A DNA stretch of 64,000 nucleotides from Megasphaera stantonii (lineage in GTDB: Bacteria > Bacillota > Negativicutes > Veillonellales > Megasphaeraceae), in NCBI RefSeq assembly GCF_003367905.1, contig NZ_CP029462.1:186001-250000 (forward strand). The letters run 5' to 3'. The position numbers were made by a program, and so were the translations under genes. Of this stretch, positions 8,263 to 18,954 are shown in pieces. The notes beneath the pieces were generated by a model that worked only from the letters and a program-made list of their open reading frames with translations, was not told the DNA's origin and made no database searches. Within the stretch, counting starts at the first letter, position 1, and each line of letters starts with the position of its first letter.

Positions 8263-8673
8263 TCAAATCAATATCCCTTCCAAGTGGTCCAGTTCGTGCT
8301 GGCAAATCTGAGCCGGCAGGCCGCGCAGTTTCTGCCGCCGCTTCTTCCAGCTCATATCGTAAAATTCCACTTCGATATACTCATACCGCGTCGTCTTGCG
8401 GACGCCGTCCAACGACAGACACCCTTCTTCCGCCTCATAGGGTCCTTCCTTCTTCAGCACGACGGGATTAAACATGACGATATCAGCCGCGCCCATATGA
8501 ACGACGATGACGGCTTTCCGCACGCCGATCATATTCGCCGCCATGCCTACGCACCGATCGCAATTCGCCTGCAGCGTATCCAATAAATCCCGGCCAACAG
8601 CCATATCGGCTTTAACAGCCCGTTCAGCCTTTTGTCCTAAAAAGAATATATCTCTTACGATTGGTTTAATCAT
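8263..8673 (-). CDS. def: Peptide deformylase family protein with altered motif 1
   Basis: Belongs to the peptide deformylase fold, which removes the N-formyl group from new proteins using a metal held by one Cys and two His. Motif 2 (EGCLS, the metal Cys) and motif 3 (QHELDH, both metal His and the catalytic Glu) are intact. Motif 1 reads GMAANMIG where the classic form is GLAAxQxG, so the conserved Gln is Met. The short 136-residue form with AANMIG is a recognised clostridial-type subfamily. Whether it is the main deformylase is open. Start at 8673 follows GAGG; the TTG at 8679 is less likely. First gene of its operon. Confidence 0.85.
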   Translation of the reverse strand: MIKPIVRDIFFLGQKAERAVKADMAVGRDLLDTLQANCDRCVGMAANMIGVRKAVIVVHMGAADIVMFNPVVLKKEGPYEAEEGCLSLDGVRKTTRYEYIEVEFYDMSWKKRRQKLRGLPAQICQHELDHLEGILI

Positions 8674-8708
8674 AGTCAAGTTCCTCTAATTCTTTTAATT
8701 TTTTATTA

Positions 8709-9345
8709 TCATGGGCCGCTGATTACAAATTTTACAGCTTGCGGCTCAGCATTTCGTACCTCTGTCAAAGCTTTATAAAAGGCCAGATAAAAATCTGTAA
8801 TAATCCCAATATGTTGGATCAAAAACTCACATTGAATATCATAACTGCTTTTATATAATTTATCAAATAAAATGCCCCTATTATCCGATATGTCATATAA
8901 TTCAATTACCCGCAATTGGTTCAGAATAGTATCTTCGTACGTATTTTTCAGGATGACATATCAGATTTTTATATACTTCATACACATTTCTCAAGAAATC
9001 ATCTATAACGGCAACTGGATAGATATTCTCTCCCCAATGTTCAAACTCACCCTGGCGGCTTGCTGTATCATATGCTTCATTTTCATTTTTCACATTGAAT
9101 GTACCAAATATCCATTCAAGTAAAGCCCCAGAACGATCTTCTTCGACGCTAATTGCGCAATTTGGTTTTCTGTACCAATACTCCCACGGCCTACGGTATT
9201 GACCTTCTATGTTTTCATCAATACAAATTCCATATTGTGTGTTCCCACCGCCCATCGTTCCTTGCTTTATAAACAAGCGCGTAAATTTATCCTGTATGTT
9301 GTAAATATTTTCATTATATACATAACGTAAGAATTCATGTCCCAT
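8709..9345 (-). pseudogene. Unknown 211-residue protein gene with a one-base frameshift
   Basis: Two overlapping frames (8902-9345 and 8709-8915) join into one protein if one base is removed from the T5 run at 8944-8948. The product then continues ICHPENTYEDTILNQLRVI, and the 637-base stretch becomes 212 codons including the stop. It is AT-rich compared with neighbours, rich in Tyr and Trp, and I recognise no family. The isolated, low-GC, single-gene setting suggests a transferred gene; an immunity-type protein is possible but unproven. The shift may be a sequencing error. Confidence 0.6.
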
Positions 9346-9518
9346 GAAGGCTTCACCCCTTACTGATATATATTATTTATATCATATACATTGATAAACA
9401 AGTGCTTATGCTTTATTTATAATTCAATAAACTTCTTCATATGATTAATATACCATTAGTTATATTTTAGTCAATCACGATTTACTAAACCATAAACTAC
9501 TTAACATTTCACAGCGCA

Positions 9519-9550
9519 CAAAGAAAACAGCCCCCATACTATAGGGGCTG
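9519..9550 (-). terminator. Terminator of ligA
   Basis: CAGCCCC (9528-9534) and GGGGCTG (9544-9550) form the stem; on the minus strand TTTTCTTT follows. The AT-rich 9346-9518 stretch beyond it holds no gene I can support. Confidence 0.8.
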
Positions 9551-9570
9551 CGTTCTTTTACTGATATATT

Positions 9571-11598
<2,028 letters not shown>

Positions 11599-12999
11599 CT
11601 ATTTCAAGTTGCTGGCCTGGTCTATATCCGTTTCGATTTCAAAGGCGCTGTCCTCACCAGAACGGGCGACGGCCAGCAGATGGCAGAGACGCTGGTGCTT
11701 CGACCGCTCGATAAACTGATGGGCGATCATGTCGGGAATCGTAGCGCCCAAGGCGATAGCCAGGATAATCATAAAGGCCTGAACGCCGCTTTGTATGGCC
11801 GTGAGCAGCCCCTGCGGGTCCAGGGAGGGAATATAAAAAATGCCGATGAGCAGGCGGTACATGAGGACGCCTGGAATCATGGGAATGACGGCAGGGACGG
11901 TTACGACGGACCGGGGAGCGCGAAGGCGACCGGCAAGCTTAAAGCCGACGACGCTGACGAGGGCCGCCCCCCAAAAGGAGGCCCAAGCCATAGGAACGTC
12001 AAAGCCAATCGCCAGGATATTCCGCGTGCCGACGGCCATGACGGCGCCGATGCCGGCGACGGGCAGCAGGCGCGGCGGGATATTGAAGATAACGGAAAAC
12101 CCCATGGCCGCCAGCGCTGCGGCGATAGCTTGAGAGCCATAGATGCTGTCAGGTACGATGTCGTACGTCGAATAGGCCGGAATCTGACACAGGCTGATGG
12201 CCCCGACGATGCCGAAGGTCATGGCCAGGACGACGAGCATCGTGTTCATGGCCCGGGTCATGCCCGATACGATGTAGTTGTTCATGAGGTCGTCAAAGGA
12301 GTTGATGAGCGGCACGCCCGGCACGAGAAACAGCATGCAGGCAATCATGGGAAACCATGGCGTTGCCGATCCCGGCAGTACCTGCGTCCAATAGGCCGCA
12401 GCCGTCGCGATACAGGCCGACGCGGCGATGCTGATGTAGGGGTTGACGCCGAAGCGGTTGCAGCCGTGGCGCACCCAAAAGCCGATGCAGGCCGCCAGGG
12501 CCGTATAGACAAAGGCAACCCAGTCACAGCCGAATAATTTGCAGAACCCGCCGCAGGCAATGCCCGCCGCCAACGACGTCGCCCACTGGGGATAATGGCG
12601 GCACATACTTTTTTCCTTCATGCCTTCCAGGTCGGCCTTAAAGGTCCCCGTTTCATATTTCTGTTCCAAGGCCCGCCAGGACAGCTGGCTGACGTCGGCA
12701 ATCGTCGTCATGTTGATGCCGTGAATGCGGCATTTCCGAAACACTGTATAGGATTTCTTCTCGCCGTCGTAATTGGCCATAATCGTCGTATAGGTCATGT
12801 GGAAGTTCAAATGCTTCCAATGCAGCCCTAAATAGGCCGCCGCCCGCAGCATGTCCCTGACGATGCTCTTTGAATCGCCGCCGCTCTCCATGAGCAGCTG
12901 GCCGATATCCAGCACCATTTCCATTTTATCCTTAATCGTAGCTTGTCTGGCCGAACAAATGTCGATAGACGACATGGCCGTTTCCAAGCCCTTGGTCAT
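11599..12999 (-). CDS. Threonine/serine exporter family membrane protein (ThrE-like)
   Basis: The 466-residue protein joins the DUF1212 and DUF3815 halves of the ThrE family in one chain. The N-terminal 140 residues are a soluble domain (LLMESGGDSKSIVRDMLRAAA, FHMTYTTIMA). About ten hydrophobic segments follow, with the signature FLVPGVPLINSFDDL in the middle and VPAVIPMIPGVLMYR in the second half. By family it exports small hydroxylated amino acids. In many Firmicutes the two halves are separate genes. It sits between pcrA and ligA with 21- and 27-base gaps, probably in one transcript. GAGGAG precedes the ATG. Confidence 0.85.
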   Translation of the reverse strand: MTKGLETAMSSIDICSARQATIKDKMEMVLDIGQLLMESGGDSKSIVRDMLRAAAYLGLHWKHLNFHMTYTTIMANYDGEKKSYTVFRKCRIHGINMTTIADVSQLSWRALEQKYETGTFKADLEGMKEKSMCRHYPQWATSLAAGIACGGFCKLFGCDWVAFVYTALAACIGFWVRHGCNRFGVNPYISIAASACIATAAAYWTQVLPGSATPWFPMIACMLFLVPGVPLINSFDDLMNNYIVSGMTRAMNTMLVVLAMTFGIVGAISLCQIPAYSTYDIVPDSIYGSQAIAAALAAMGFSVIFNIPPRLLPVAGIGAVMAVGTRNILAIGFDVPMAWASFWGAALVSVVGFKLAGRLRAPRSVVTVPAVIPMIPGVLMYRLLIGIFYIPSLDPQGLLTAIQSGVQAFMIILAIALGATIPDMIAHQFIERSKHQRLCHLLAVARSGEDSAFEIETDIDQASNLK

Positions 13000-13020
13000 A
13001 GTCTGTCTCCTCGCTTCCTG

Positions 13021-15222
13021 CTAGGCCTTTTCCAGCGGCGCGTACTTGACGACGACCTGCCGGACGCCTTTCGTCGGAAATTGTATCTTCATCTGCATGT
13101 TCTGCCCTTCGCCGATGACTTCCAGGACGGTGCCGATGCCCCAAATCTTATGGCGCACCTTATCTCCGGCGGCAAAGGACGTGTCGACGGCATGCTTTTT
13201 CGGCAGCGTCGTCGCCACGGGCTTGGACAGAATCGATACGCGCTGCCGTCCCGGCACGGACGGCGACTGCTGGGGCATGGCCGTCTTGCGGCGGAATTCT
13301 TCTATGAGCTCCGCCGGGATTTCGGTTAAGAAACGGCTGGGCAAATACGCCGATATGCGGCCGTACATCGTCCGCGTCGAAGCGTTGGTCACGTACAGCT
13401 GCCGTTCGGCCCGCGTAATGCCGACGTAAGCTAGGCGGCGCTCTTCTTCCACCTGCGACGAATCCATGAGGGTGCGGCTGTGCGGGAACAGTCCTTCATC
13501 GAGGCCAACGAGAAAGACGACGGGGAATTCCAGCCCCTTTGCGGCATGCAGCGTCATGAGCGTCACCTTGGACTCGCTGCCCTCAAATTCGTCGACGTCG
13601 CTGACCAAGGCGATATTTTCCAGAAAATCCTGCAAATTCCCCTGGGGATTGGAATCCATGTAATCCTTGGCGACGGAAAGGAACTCGCCGACATTTTCTT
13701 TGCGGCTTTCGCCCTGCACGTCGTGCTCGGCGTCCTTATCGAGCATGGCCCCGTAACCGGACTGCTTGATGGTCTCTTCGATAAGGGTCTGTACGTCCCA
13801 TTCGTCGACGTGGTTGAGCAGCTCGAAGATCATGATAGAAAACTCTTCCAGCGACGCCCTGGCCCGCTTCGTAATGGCCGGAATATCGTCTGTCGAAGAC
13901 AAGGCTTCAAAGAGGGAAATGCCGTTCTGCTCGGCGTAGTCGGCCAGATGCTCTATCGTCGTCGCGCCGATGTTTCGCTTCGGCACGTTGATAACCCGCA
14001 TGAGGCTCAGGCTGTCTTCAGGATTATACAGCAGGCGCAGGTAGGCGATGACATCCTTGATTTCCTTGCGGTCGTAGAACTTCGTCCCGCCGACCATCGT
14101 GTAAGGAATGGCGTAGCGCATGAGCTTTTCTTCCAGCACGCGGGACTGGGAGTTGGTACGGAATAAAATCGCCATGTCGCCGTAGGGCTCGTTTCCGATT
14201 TCGTGGCGGTTATAAATGACGCCGGCGACGTAATCGGCTTCGTCGTGCTCCGTCTGGGCATGGTAGTGAATAATTTTATTGCCTGCCGGATTTTCCGTCC
14301 ACAAGACCTTCTTCGGCCGGCTTTCGTTGTTGTCGATGACGGCGTTGGCGGCGTTCAAAATAGTCTTCGTCGAGCGATAGTTCTGCTCCAGCTTGATAGA
14401 CGCCGCGTCGGGATAATCGCGCGTAAAGTCGATGATATTGCGGATGTCCGCGCCGCGCCAGGCGTAAATGCTTTGGTCCGCGTCGCCGACGACGCAGATG
14501 TTGCGCCATTTCTGGGCCAGCAACTTCGTCAGCGTGTACTGGGCGTGGTTCGTATCCTGGTATTCGTCGACGAGGATATACTGAAAGCGGTTCTGGTATT
14601 TTTCCCGCACGTCTTCGCATTCCTGCAGCAGGCGCACGGCCAGGCGCAGCAGGTCGTCGAAATCCATGGCGTTGTTTTCCTTCAGCTTCTTTTCATACAG
14701 CGTATATACCTCGGCGACTTTCTGGGCGTAGAAATCATCGGCCCGGCCGGTAAATTCATAGGCGTCCATCAGGGCGTTCTTCGCCGACGAAATCGTCCCC
14801 AGGACGGACCGGGGCGGAAACTGCTTGTCGTCCAGATTGACCTGCTTCAGGCAGTCCTTAATGAGCGTCATCTGGTCCGTCGTATCGTAAATCGTAAAAT
14901 TGCGGGTATAGCCGAAGCGGCCGTCGATTTCAAAGCGCAGCAATTTAGCGCAGAACGAATGGAAGGTGCTGATCCACATGCTTTCAGCCCGCGGGCCGAC
15001 CAGCTTTTCCACTCGTTCCCGCATTTCCTTGGCCGCCTTATTGGTGAAGGTAATCGCCAGGATGGCATAAGGCGACACGCCCTTCTCCAGCAGGTAGGCA
15101 ATGCGGCAGGTCAGTACCTTCGTCTTCCCCGACCCGGCGCCGGCCGTGATGAGCAGCGGCCCTTCGGTCAGCTGCACCGCTTCGAGCTGCCGGTCGTTCA
15201 ATGTATCTAAAATAGGATTCAT
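13021..15222 (-). CDS. pcrA: ATP-dependent DNA helicase PcrA (UvrD/Rep family)
   Basis: Superfamily 1A 3'-5' helicase for repair and rolling-circle replication. The 733-residue protein shows motif I (GAGSGKT near residue 28), motif Ia (AITFTNKAAKEM), motif II (DEYQDTN), motif III (VGDADQSIYAWRGAD), and motifs V-VI (TLMTLHAAKGLEFPVVF, YVGITRAERQLYV). The C-terminal Tudor-like tail (AAGDKVRHKIWGIGTV), which binds RNA polymerase in PcrA, distinguishes it from Rep. AAAGGAG precedes the ATG. First gene of the pcrA-thrE-ligA run. Confidence 0.96.
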   Translation of the reverse strand: MNPILDTLNDRQLEAVQLTEGPLLITAGAGSGKTKVLTCRIAYLLEKGVSPYAILAITFTNKAAKEMRERVEKLVGPRAESMWISTFHSFCAKLLRFEIDGRFGYTRNFTIYDTTDQMTLIKDCLKQVNLDDKQFPPRSVLGTISSAKNALMDAYEFTGRADDFYAQKVAEVYTLYEKKLKENNAMDFDDLLRLAVRLLQECEDVREKYQNRFQYILVDEYQDTNHAQYTLTKLLAQKWRNICVVGDADQSIYAWRGADIRNIIDFTRDYPDAASIKLEQNYRSTKTILNAANAVIDNNESRPKKVLWTENPAGNKIIHYHAQTEHDEADYVAGVIYNRHEIGNEPYGDMAILFRTNSQSRVLEEKLMRYAIPYTMVGGTKFYDRKEIKDVIAYLRLLYNPEDSLSLMRVINVPKRNIGATTIEHLADYAEQNGISLFEALSSTDDIPAITKRARASLEEFSIMIFELLNHVDEWDVQTLIEETIKQSGYGAMLDKDAEHDVQGESRKENVGEFLSVAKDYMDSNPQGNLQDFLENIALVSDVDEFEGSESKVTLMTLHAAKGLEFPVVFLVGLDEGLFPHSRTLMDSSQVEEERRLAYVGITRAERQLYVTNASTRTMYGRISAYLPSRFLTEIPAELIEEFRRKTAMPQQSPSVPGRQRVSILSKPVATTLPKKHAVDTSFAAGDKVRHKIWGIGTVLEVIGEGQNMQMKIQFPTKGVRQVVVKYAPLEKA

Positions 15223-15245
15223 ACAAACTCCTTTGCCATAATCAG

Positions 15246-15277
15246 TAAAAAAGCCTCACCGGGAAGATGAGGCTTTG
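15246..15277 (-). terminator. Terminator of ppaC
   Basis: AAAGCCTCA (15250-15258) pairs with TGAGGCTTT (15268-15276); on the minus strand the stem ends in TTTTTT. Confidence 0.85.
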
Positions 15278-15297
15278 GTTCATATACGGGTAAAGGC

Positions 15298-16569
15298 TTA
15301 TTTCAGAGCTGCCAAAATCTGCGGGACGATCTGCTTCTTACGGCTCATAACGCCGGGCAGGTATACTTCCTTGTCGAGAACGTCCTTGGCAAAGGCCTTG
15401 CCTACGACGGCGTCCATGTTGCCGGCGAAAATGAGGTTCGTCGATTCGTCGATAATACTTGTAATCATGAGGAACGAAGCGGCGTAGTTTTTAGCCGAAC
15501 GCATTTTTTCCAGGGCGTTGAGGAGGACCTGCTTCTGTTCAAGCAAATCCGTCGTATCCATGACCTGTACCTGGGAAATCGTAAAGGTTACGCTGCCGTC
15601 GGAGAATTCCTTCATGTCGTTCTGAGCGATCTGATCCGGCGTCAAATCGGATACGTTGGCGCCGGCTTTCAGCATGTCCATGCCGTAAGCCTGCAGGTCT
15701 ACGCCGGCAATAGCGGCTAGCTTTTCAGCCGTTTCCCGATCCTGCTGGGTGCAGGTCGGCGAGCGGAACAATACGGTGTCGGAAATAACGGCCGACAGGA
15801 GCAGGCCGGCGATTTCCTTCGGAATGGCGATGTTTGCCTGTTCGTACAGGGACGTTACGATCGTAGCCGTGCAGCCGACGGGCTGGAACAAAATGAAAAT
15901 CGGGCCTTCCGTCGCCAAGGTGCCGCCGATGCGGTGATGGTCTACAACGCTGATGATTTCAGCTTCGTCGATGCCGTCGATGATCTGCTTCTTTTCGTTG
16001 TGGTCGACGAGCATGACTTTTCTCTTTTCTACGGCGGCTACGCAGTCTGCGCAGACCATGCCGACGTACTTGCCGTCGTCGACGACGACGTAGCGGCCTT
16101 CAGCCGGAACGTCATGGCCGTTGTCCGACGTGCTGAATATCGTAGCGGCGTCCTGCACCAGGCTCTTTACCGTGCTCAGTTCTTCGCCCAATACAGTCTT
16201 GACGAATTCGCCGGCTAAGCTGGACTTATACAATACGCCGACAAAATTGCCGTTTTCCGCAACAGGCGCTACGTCGCTGTCGTGATCGGCAAACCATTTC
16301 GCCGCGTCCTTCAGGCTGGCGCTGTACGGCAGAGCTTCGACGTCCTTGCGGACCGCTTCGCCGACCTTTACGTAAAAATCTTTGACCAGGGGCTGCGCTT
16401 CTACGTGGAAGTAATCCAGGGCGTAAGCCGTTTCTTTATTGATGTCACCGGCGCGGACAGCGACTGCGTCGACGCCTTTTAATTGCTGTAATTTTGCAAA
16501 TGCAATGGAAGAACAAATCGAATCCGTATCCGGATTTTTATGTCCTGTAACAAAAATCTGTTTTGCCAC
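15298..16569 (-). CDS. ppaC: Manganese-dependent (family II) inorganic pyrophosphatase with CBS-like insert
   Basis: Hydrolyses pyrophosphate to phosphate. The DHH-family core is clear: GHKNPDTDS (residues 9-17), LVDHNE (188-192), VVDHH (208-212), and SRKKQ near the C-terminus. Between the first and second motifs there is an insert of roughly residues 65-180 with two beta-alpha-beta units (SDVAPVAENGNFVGVLYKSSL and RYVVVDDGKYVGMVCA), as in CBS-containing pyrophosphatases that are controlled by adenine nucleotides. The DRTGG domain of the longer forms is absent. The start is GTG at 16569 behind GAGGTGATG. It stands alone, with a terminator on each side. Confidence 0.93.
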   Translation of the reverse strand: MAKQIFVTGHKNPDTDSICSSIAFAKLQQLKGVDAVAVRAGDINKETAYALDYFHVEAQPLVKDFYVKVGEAVRKDVEALPYSASLKDAAKWFADHDSDVAPVAENGNFVGVLYKSSLAGEFVKTVLGEELSTVKSLVQDAATIFSTSDNGHDVPAEGRYVVVDDGKYVGMVCADCVAAVEKRKVMLVDHNEKKQIIDGIDEAEIISVVDHHRIGGTLATEGPIFILFQPVGCTATIVTSLYEQANIAIPKEIAGLLLSAVISDTVLFRSPTCTQQDRETAEKLAAIAGVDLQAYGMDMLKAGANVSDLTPDQIAQNDMKEFSDGSVTFTISQVQVMDTTDLLEQKQVLLNALEKMRSAKNYAASFLMITSIIDESTNLIFAGNMDAVVGKAFAKDVLDKEVYLPGVMSRKKQIVPQILAALK

Positions 16570-16649
16570 AATACATCACCTCATTCATAATTATGACTTT
16601 CATTAGATTGGCACTCAATATATTATATCATATGCCGGACGCGGTATCT

Positions 16650-16690
16650 AGTAAAAAAACAAGGACTGGAATATATCCAATCCTTGTTTT
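16650..16690 (-). terminator. Terminator of rplS
   Basis: A stem of about 15 bp (16656-16670 with 16676-16690, one G-T pair) is followed on the minus strand by TTTTTTT. Confidence 0.85.
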
Positions 16691-16709
16691 ATGTGTTCTT
16701 GCTTGGGAA

Positions 16710-17051
16710 TTACCGACGTTCGCGAATACGGGCAGCTTTGCCTGTCAGACCGCGGAGGTAGTTCAGTTTTGCACGGCGAACGATACCGCGGCGAACGACT
16801 TCGATTTTAGCCAGACGCGGGGAATGTACCAGGAAAGTACGTTCTACGCCTACGCCATAGGAAATGCGGCGAACGGTGAAGGTTTCGCGGACACCGCCGT
16901 TCTGACGGCCGATGACGACGCCTTCAAAAATCTGGATACGTTCGCGGTTACCTTCGACAACCTTTACATGAACCTTGACGGTGTCGCCAGGGCGGAATGC
17001 AGGAATGTCGCTGCGAAGCTGTTCTTGTTCAAGTACGCTGATAATATTCAT
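16710..17051 (-). CDS. rplS: Ribosomal protein L19
   Basis: The 113-residue protein matches L19 over its full length ([59 protein letters not shown]). L19 sits at the 30S-50S interface. It is commonly the last gene of rpsP-rimM-trmD-rplS, but here the upstream neighbour is a transporter and it is monocistronic with its own terminator. GAGGAAAAAAAG precedes the ATG. Confidence 0.98.
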   Translation of the reverse strand: MNIISVLEQEQLRSDIPAFRPGDTVKVHVKVVEGNRERIQIFEGVVIGRQNGGVRETFTVRRISYGVGVERTFLVHSPRLAKIEVVRRGIVRRAKLNYLRGLTGKAARIRERR

Positions 17052-17196
17052 CTTTTTTTCCTCCTATAAGACATTCGTGTTCCCCGTTGCCGCCCAACAC
17101 ACGACAATCGTAAAACGAACAGAGGACTGCCTAAATTAACGAAAACAATTATAGCATGTTACGCAGGGTATTTCAAGAAAGGCCTTTGATTTTCCG

Positions 17197-18123
17197 CTAT
17201 TCTGATTTCGCATGTACATGTTCTATTTTATCATGGGCCGCCCGGCCTAATTTCCCCTCCGACAAGGCCAGCCCCAGCAAGGTCAGGGCCGTGCCGGCAA
17301 CGGTCATCGTCGTAACCGGTTCCCGGAGGACGACAGCCGACGTGGCCACCGTGACGACGGGCAGCAAATAAATGTAGACGCTGGTCTTCACAGCTCCCAA
17401 GATCGCCACGGCGCTGCTCCAGGTAACGAAGCACAAAGCCGACGCCCCCAGCCCCAGGAACAAGAGGTTGAAAATGACGATCCCGTCGGCAAAGCGGGCC
17501 GGCGCCCATTGAAAGTCAAAGAGATATAAGGCCGGAATCATCCACAAGATGCCGTAGAAAAAAGTCCGCCGCGTCGTCAAGAGGACGGGATAGTCAAAAC
17601 GGCTGATCTTCTTAATTAAAATGGAATAGCAGGCCCATACGACGGCCGCCAGCACGGCCAGCATGTCGCCCAGCGGGTTGAGCTCCATCGCCGAGCCGTT
17701 GAAGCTGATCAGGCAGATACCGGCGATGGCCAGAAAAAATCCAATGAAAAACTGCGGCGTCAGGGGCTTCTCCGATTTGATGAATACAGCCGCCAGCATG
17801 GCCGTAAAAAAGGGCGATACGGAACAAATGACGCCGACGTTCGACGCCATCGTATAGGTCAGGGCGATGTTTTCCAATAAATAATACAAACAGATTCCCG
17901 TAAATCCCGCGGCGGCAAAGGTCGCCTCTTCCCGCCATCCCGACATGTGAAACCACCGGGGACAGCAGCACCACAGCACGGTATAGGCCATGACAAAGCG
18001 GAAGAATAAAATTTCTACAGGCTGAAAATCAGCCAGCAGGACCTTCGTCGATATAAAGGTAGTCCCCCAAATAAATACGGTCAGCAGCGCCGCTATATGG
18101 CCTTTTGTCGCAGAATGTGCCAC
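17197..18123 (-). CDS. EamA/DMT-family transporter
   Basis: A 308-residue inner-membrane protein with ten hydrophobic helices in two EamA repeats (TVFIWGTTFISTKVLL at the start of repeat 1; LAVLAAVVWACYSILIKK at the start of repeat 2). The drug/metabolite transporter superfamily exports amino acids, nucleotides or drugs; the substrate cannot be read from sequence. It starts at GTG (18123) behind GAGGAG. It has no clear terminator and is probably expressed alone. Confidence 0.88.
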   Translation of the reverse strand: MAHSATKGHIAALLTVFIWGTTFISTKVLLADFQPVEILFFRFVMAYTVLWCCCPRWFHMSGWREEATFAAAGFTGICLYYLLENIALTYTMASNVGVICSVSPFFTAMLAAVFIKSEKPLTPQFFIGFFLAIAGICLISFNGSAMELNPLGDMLAVLAAVVWACYSILIKKISRFDYPVLLTTRRTFFYGILWMIPALYLFDFQWAPARFADGIVIFNLLFLGLGASALCFVTWSSAVAILGAVKTSVYIYLLPVVTVATSAVVLREPVTTMTVAGTALTLLGLALSEGKLGRAAHDKIEHVHAKSE

Positions 18124-18173
18124 GTCCAGTCTCCTCTCTTCTTCCCTTGCAGGCGCGCAAAAAAGTGCAGGCG

Positions 18174-18214
18174 CACAAAAAAGGGCACGCCCTCTTCTGT
18201 TTCAGGCATGCCCG
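18174..18214 (-). terminator. Terminator of the secreted-protein gene
   Basis: GGGCATGCC and GGGCGTGCCC form a stem with G-T pairing across a 12-base loop, ending in TTTTTT on the minus strand. Confidence 0.8.
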
Positions 18215-18235
18215 TTTACGCGCTTCCGCGCCCTG

Positions 18236-18799
18236 TTACATCTTTACGCCGTTCGGCACAAAGCTGCGCGTCATGTGGGAAATGATCTTGTCGTATTTAT
18301 CTTTCTTTTCTGTCGGATATACGACGGAAAAGGCCGTGTAGGTCTGATTCTTTTCGTTTAAGAACAATTCATGATAATACGATTTCGCGCCGTCCGTCCA
18401 GGCGATGGCATAGCTGTTTTTCGTGCGCACGTTCATGGTCAGCTCAGGCGAGCCGTTGACGCCGATATCCATGTTGCATAATTCGTCGATGGAGAAATTC
18501 AGGGCATTTTTCGCCGCGTAAGTCATAAACAAGGCGTCGTCCTTCGGATCCTGGAAATAGCAGCCGTCGCCGCCTTCGTTCATATCGGCCTGGGTAGCCG
18601 ATTTCGGGATATCGACGACGTAGCCGTACATGCTGTTGTAATATTGATAGTAGTCGCCGTCTTTGGCTTTATATACTAATACTTCCGCATAGCTGTCTCT
18701 ATTTGAGCTCTTAATCGTCATGGTGTCGGCGGCAAACGACGTCGAACCGGCCACGCATGCGATACCCGCCAGTACTAAGGCGATTTTTTTCATATTCAT
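18236..18799 (-). CDS. Secreted protein of unknown function
   Basis: The 187-residue precursor starts MNMKKIALVLAGIACVAG, a clear Sec signal peptide with likely cleavage after SFAA (near residue 24). The mature part is a mixed alpha/beta domain with three Cys-poor segments and no membrane helix, so it should be periplasmic or surface exposed. The pattern TYAAKNALNFSIDELCNM followed by YYHELFLNEKNQTYTAFSVVYP suggests a small ligand-binding or PsbP/DUF-type fold, but I cannot name a family. AAAGGAG precedes the ATG. Own terminator downstream; a hairpin lies upstream. Confidence 0.8.
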   Translation of the reverse strand: MNMKKIALVLAGIACVAGSTSFAADTMTIKSSNRDSYAEVLVYKAKDGDYYQYYNSMYGYVVDIPKSATQADMNEGGDGCYFQDPKDDALFMTYAAKNALNFSIDELCNMDIGVNGSPELTMNVRTKNSYAIAWTDGAKSYYHELFLNEKNQTYTAFSVVYPTEKKDKYDKIISHMTRSFVPNGVKM

Positions 18800-18841
18800 A
18801 AGCAGTCACTCCTTTACGCCAAGCTTATTTTCATAAGGCAA

Positions 18842-18873
18842 TAGCAGATGCGGGAATAGACCGCACCTGCTAT
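18842..18873. terminator. Hairpin between glyS and the secreted-protein gene
   Basis: ATAGCAG-(A/G)TGCGG arms pair across a short loop. It lies after glyS on the minus strand and probably ends the glyQS transcript, although the U-tract is weak. Confidence 0.5.
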
Positions 18874-18954
18874 GTATTATATCACATATAAATTTTAAAA
18901 CACAAGGAAGGACGCTCGTCCATGCCTAATTGTAAAGAAGCTGTGACAATAGCC

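Noticed and set aside
11680-12537. Long plus-strand frame antisense to the thrE-like gene
   Set aside because: It is the codon-bias shadow of a membrane protein; composition is very rich in Gly, Arg, Asp and His with no domain, and it lacks a ribosome site. The same holds for 18922-19887, 26601-27914 and 29506-30834.
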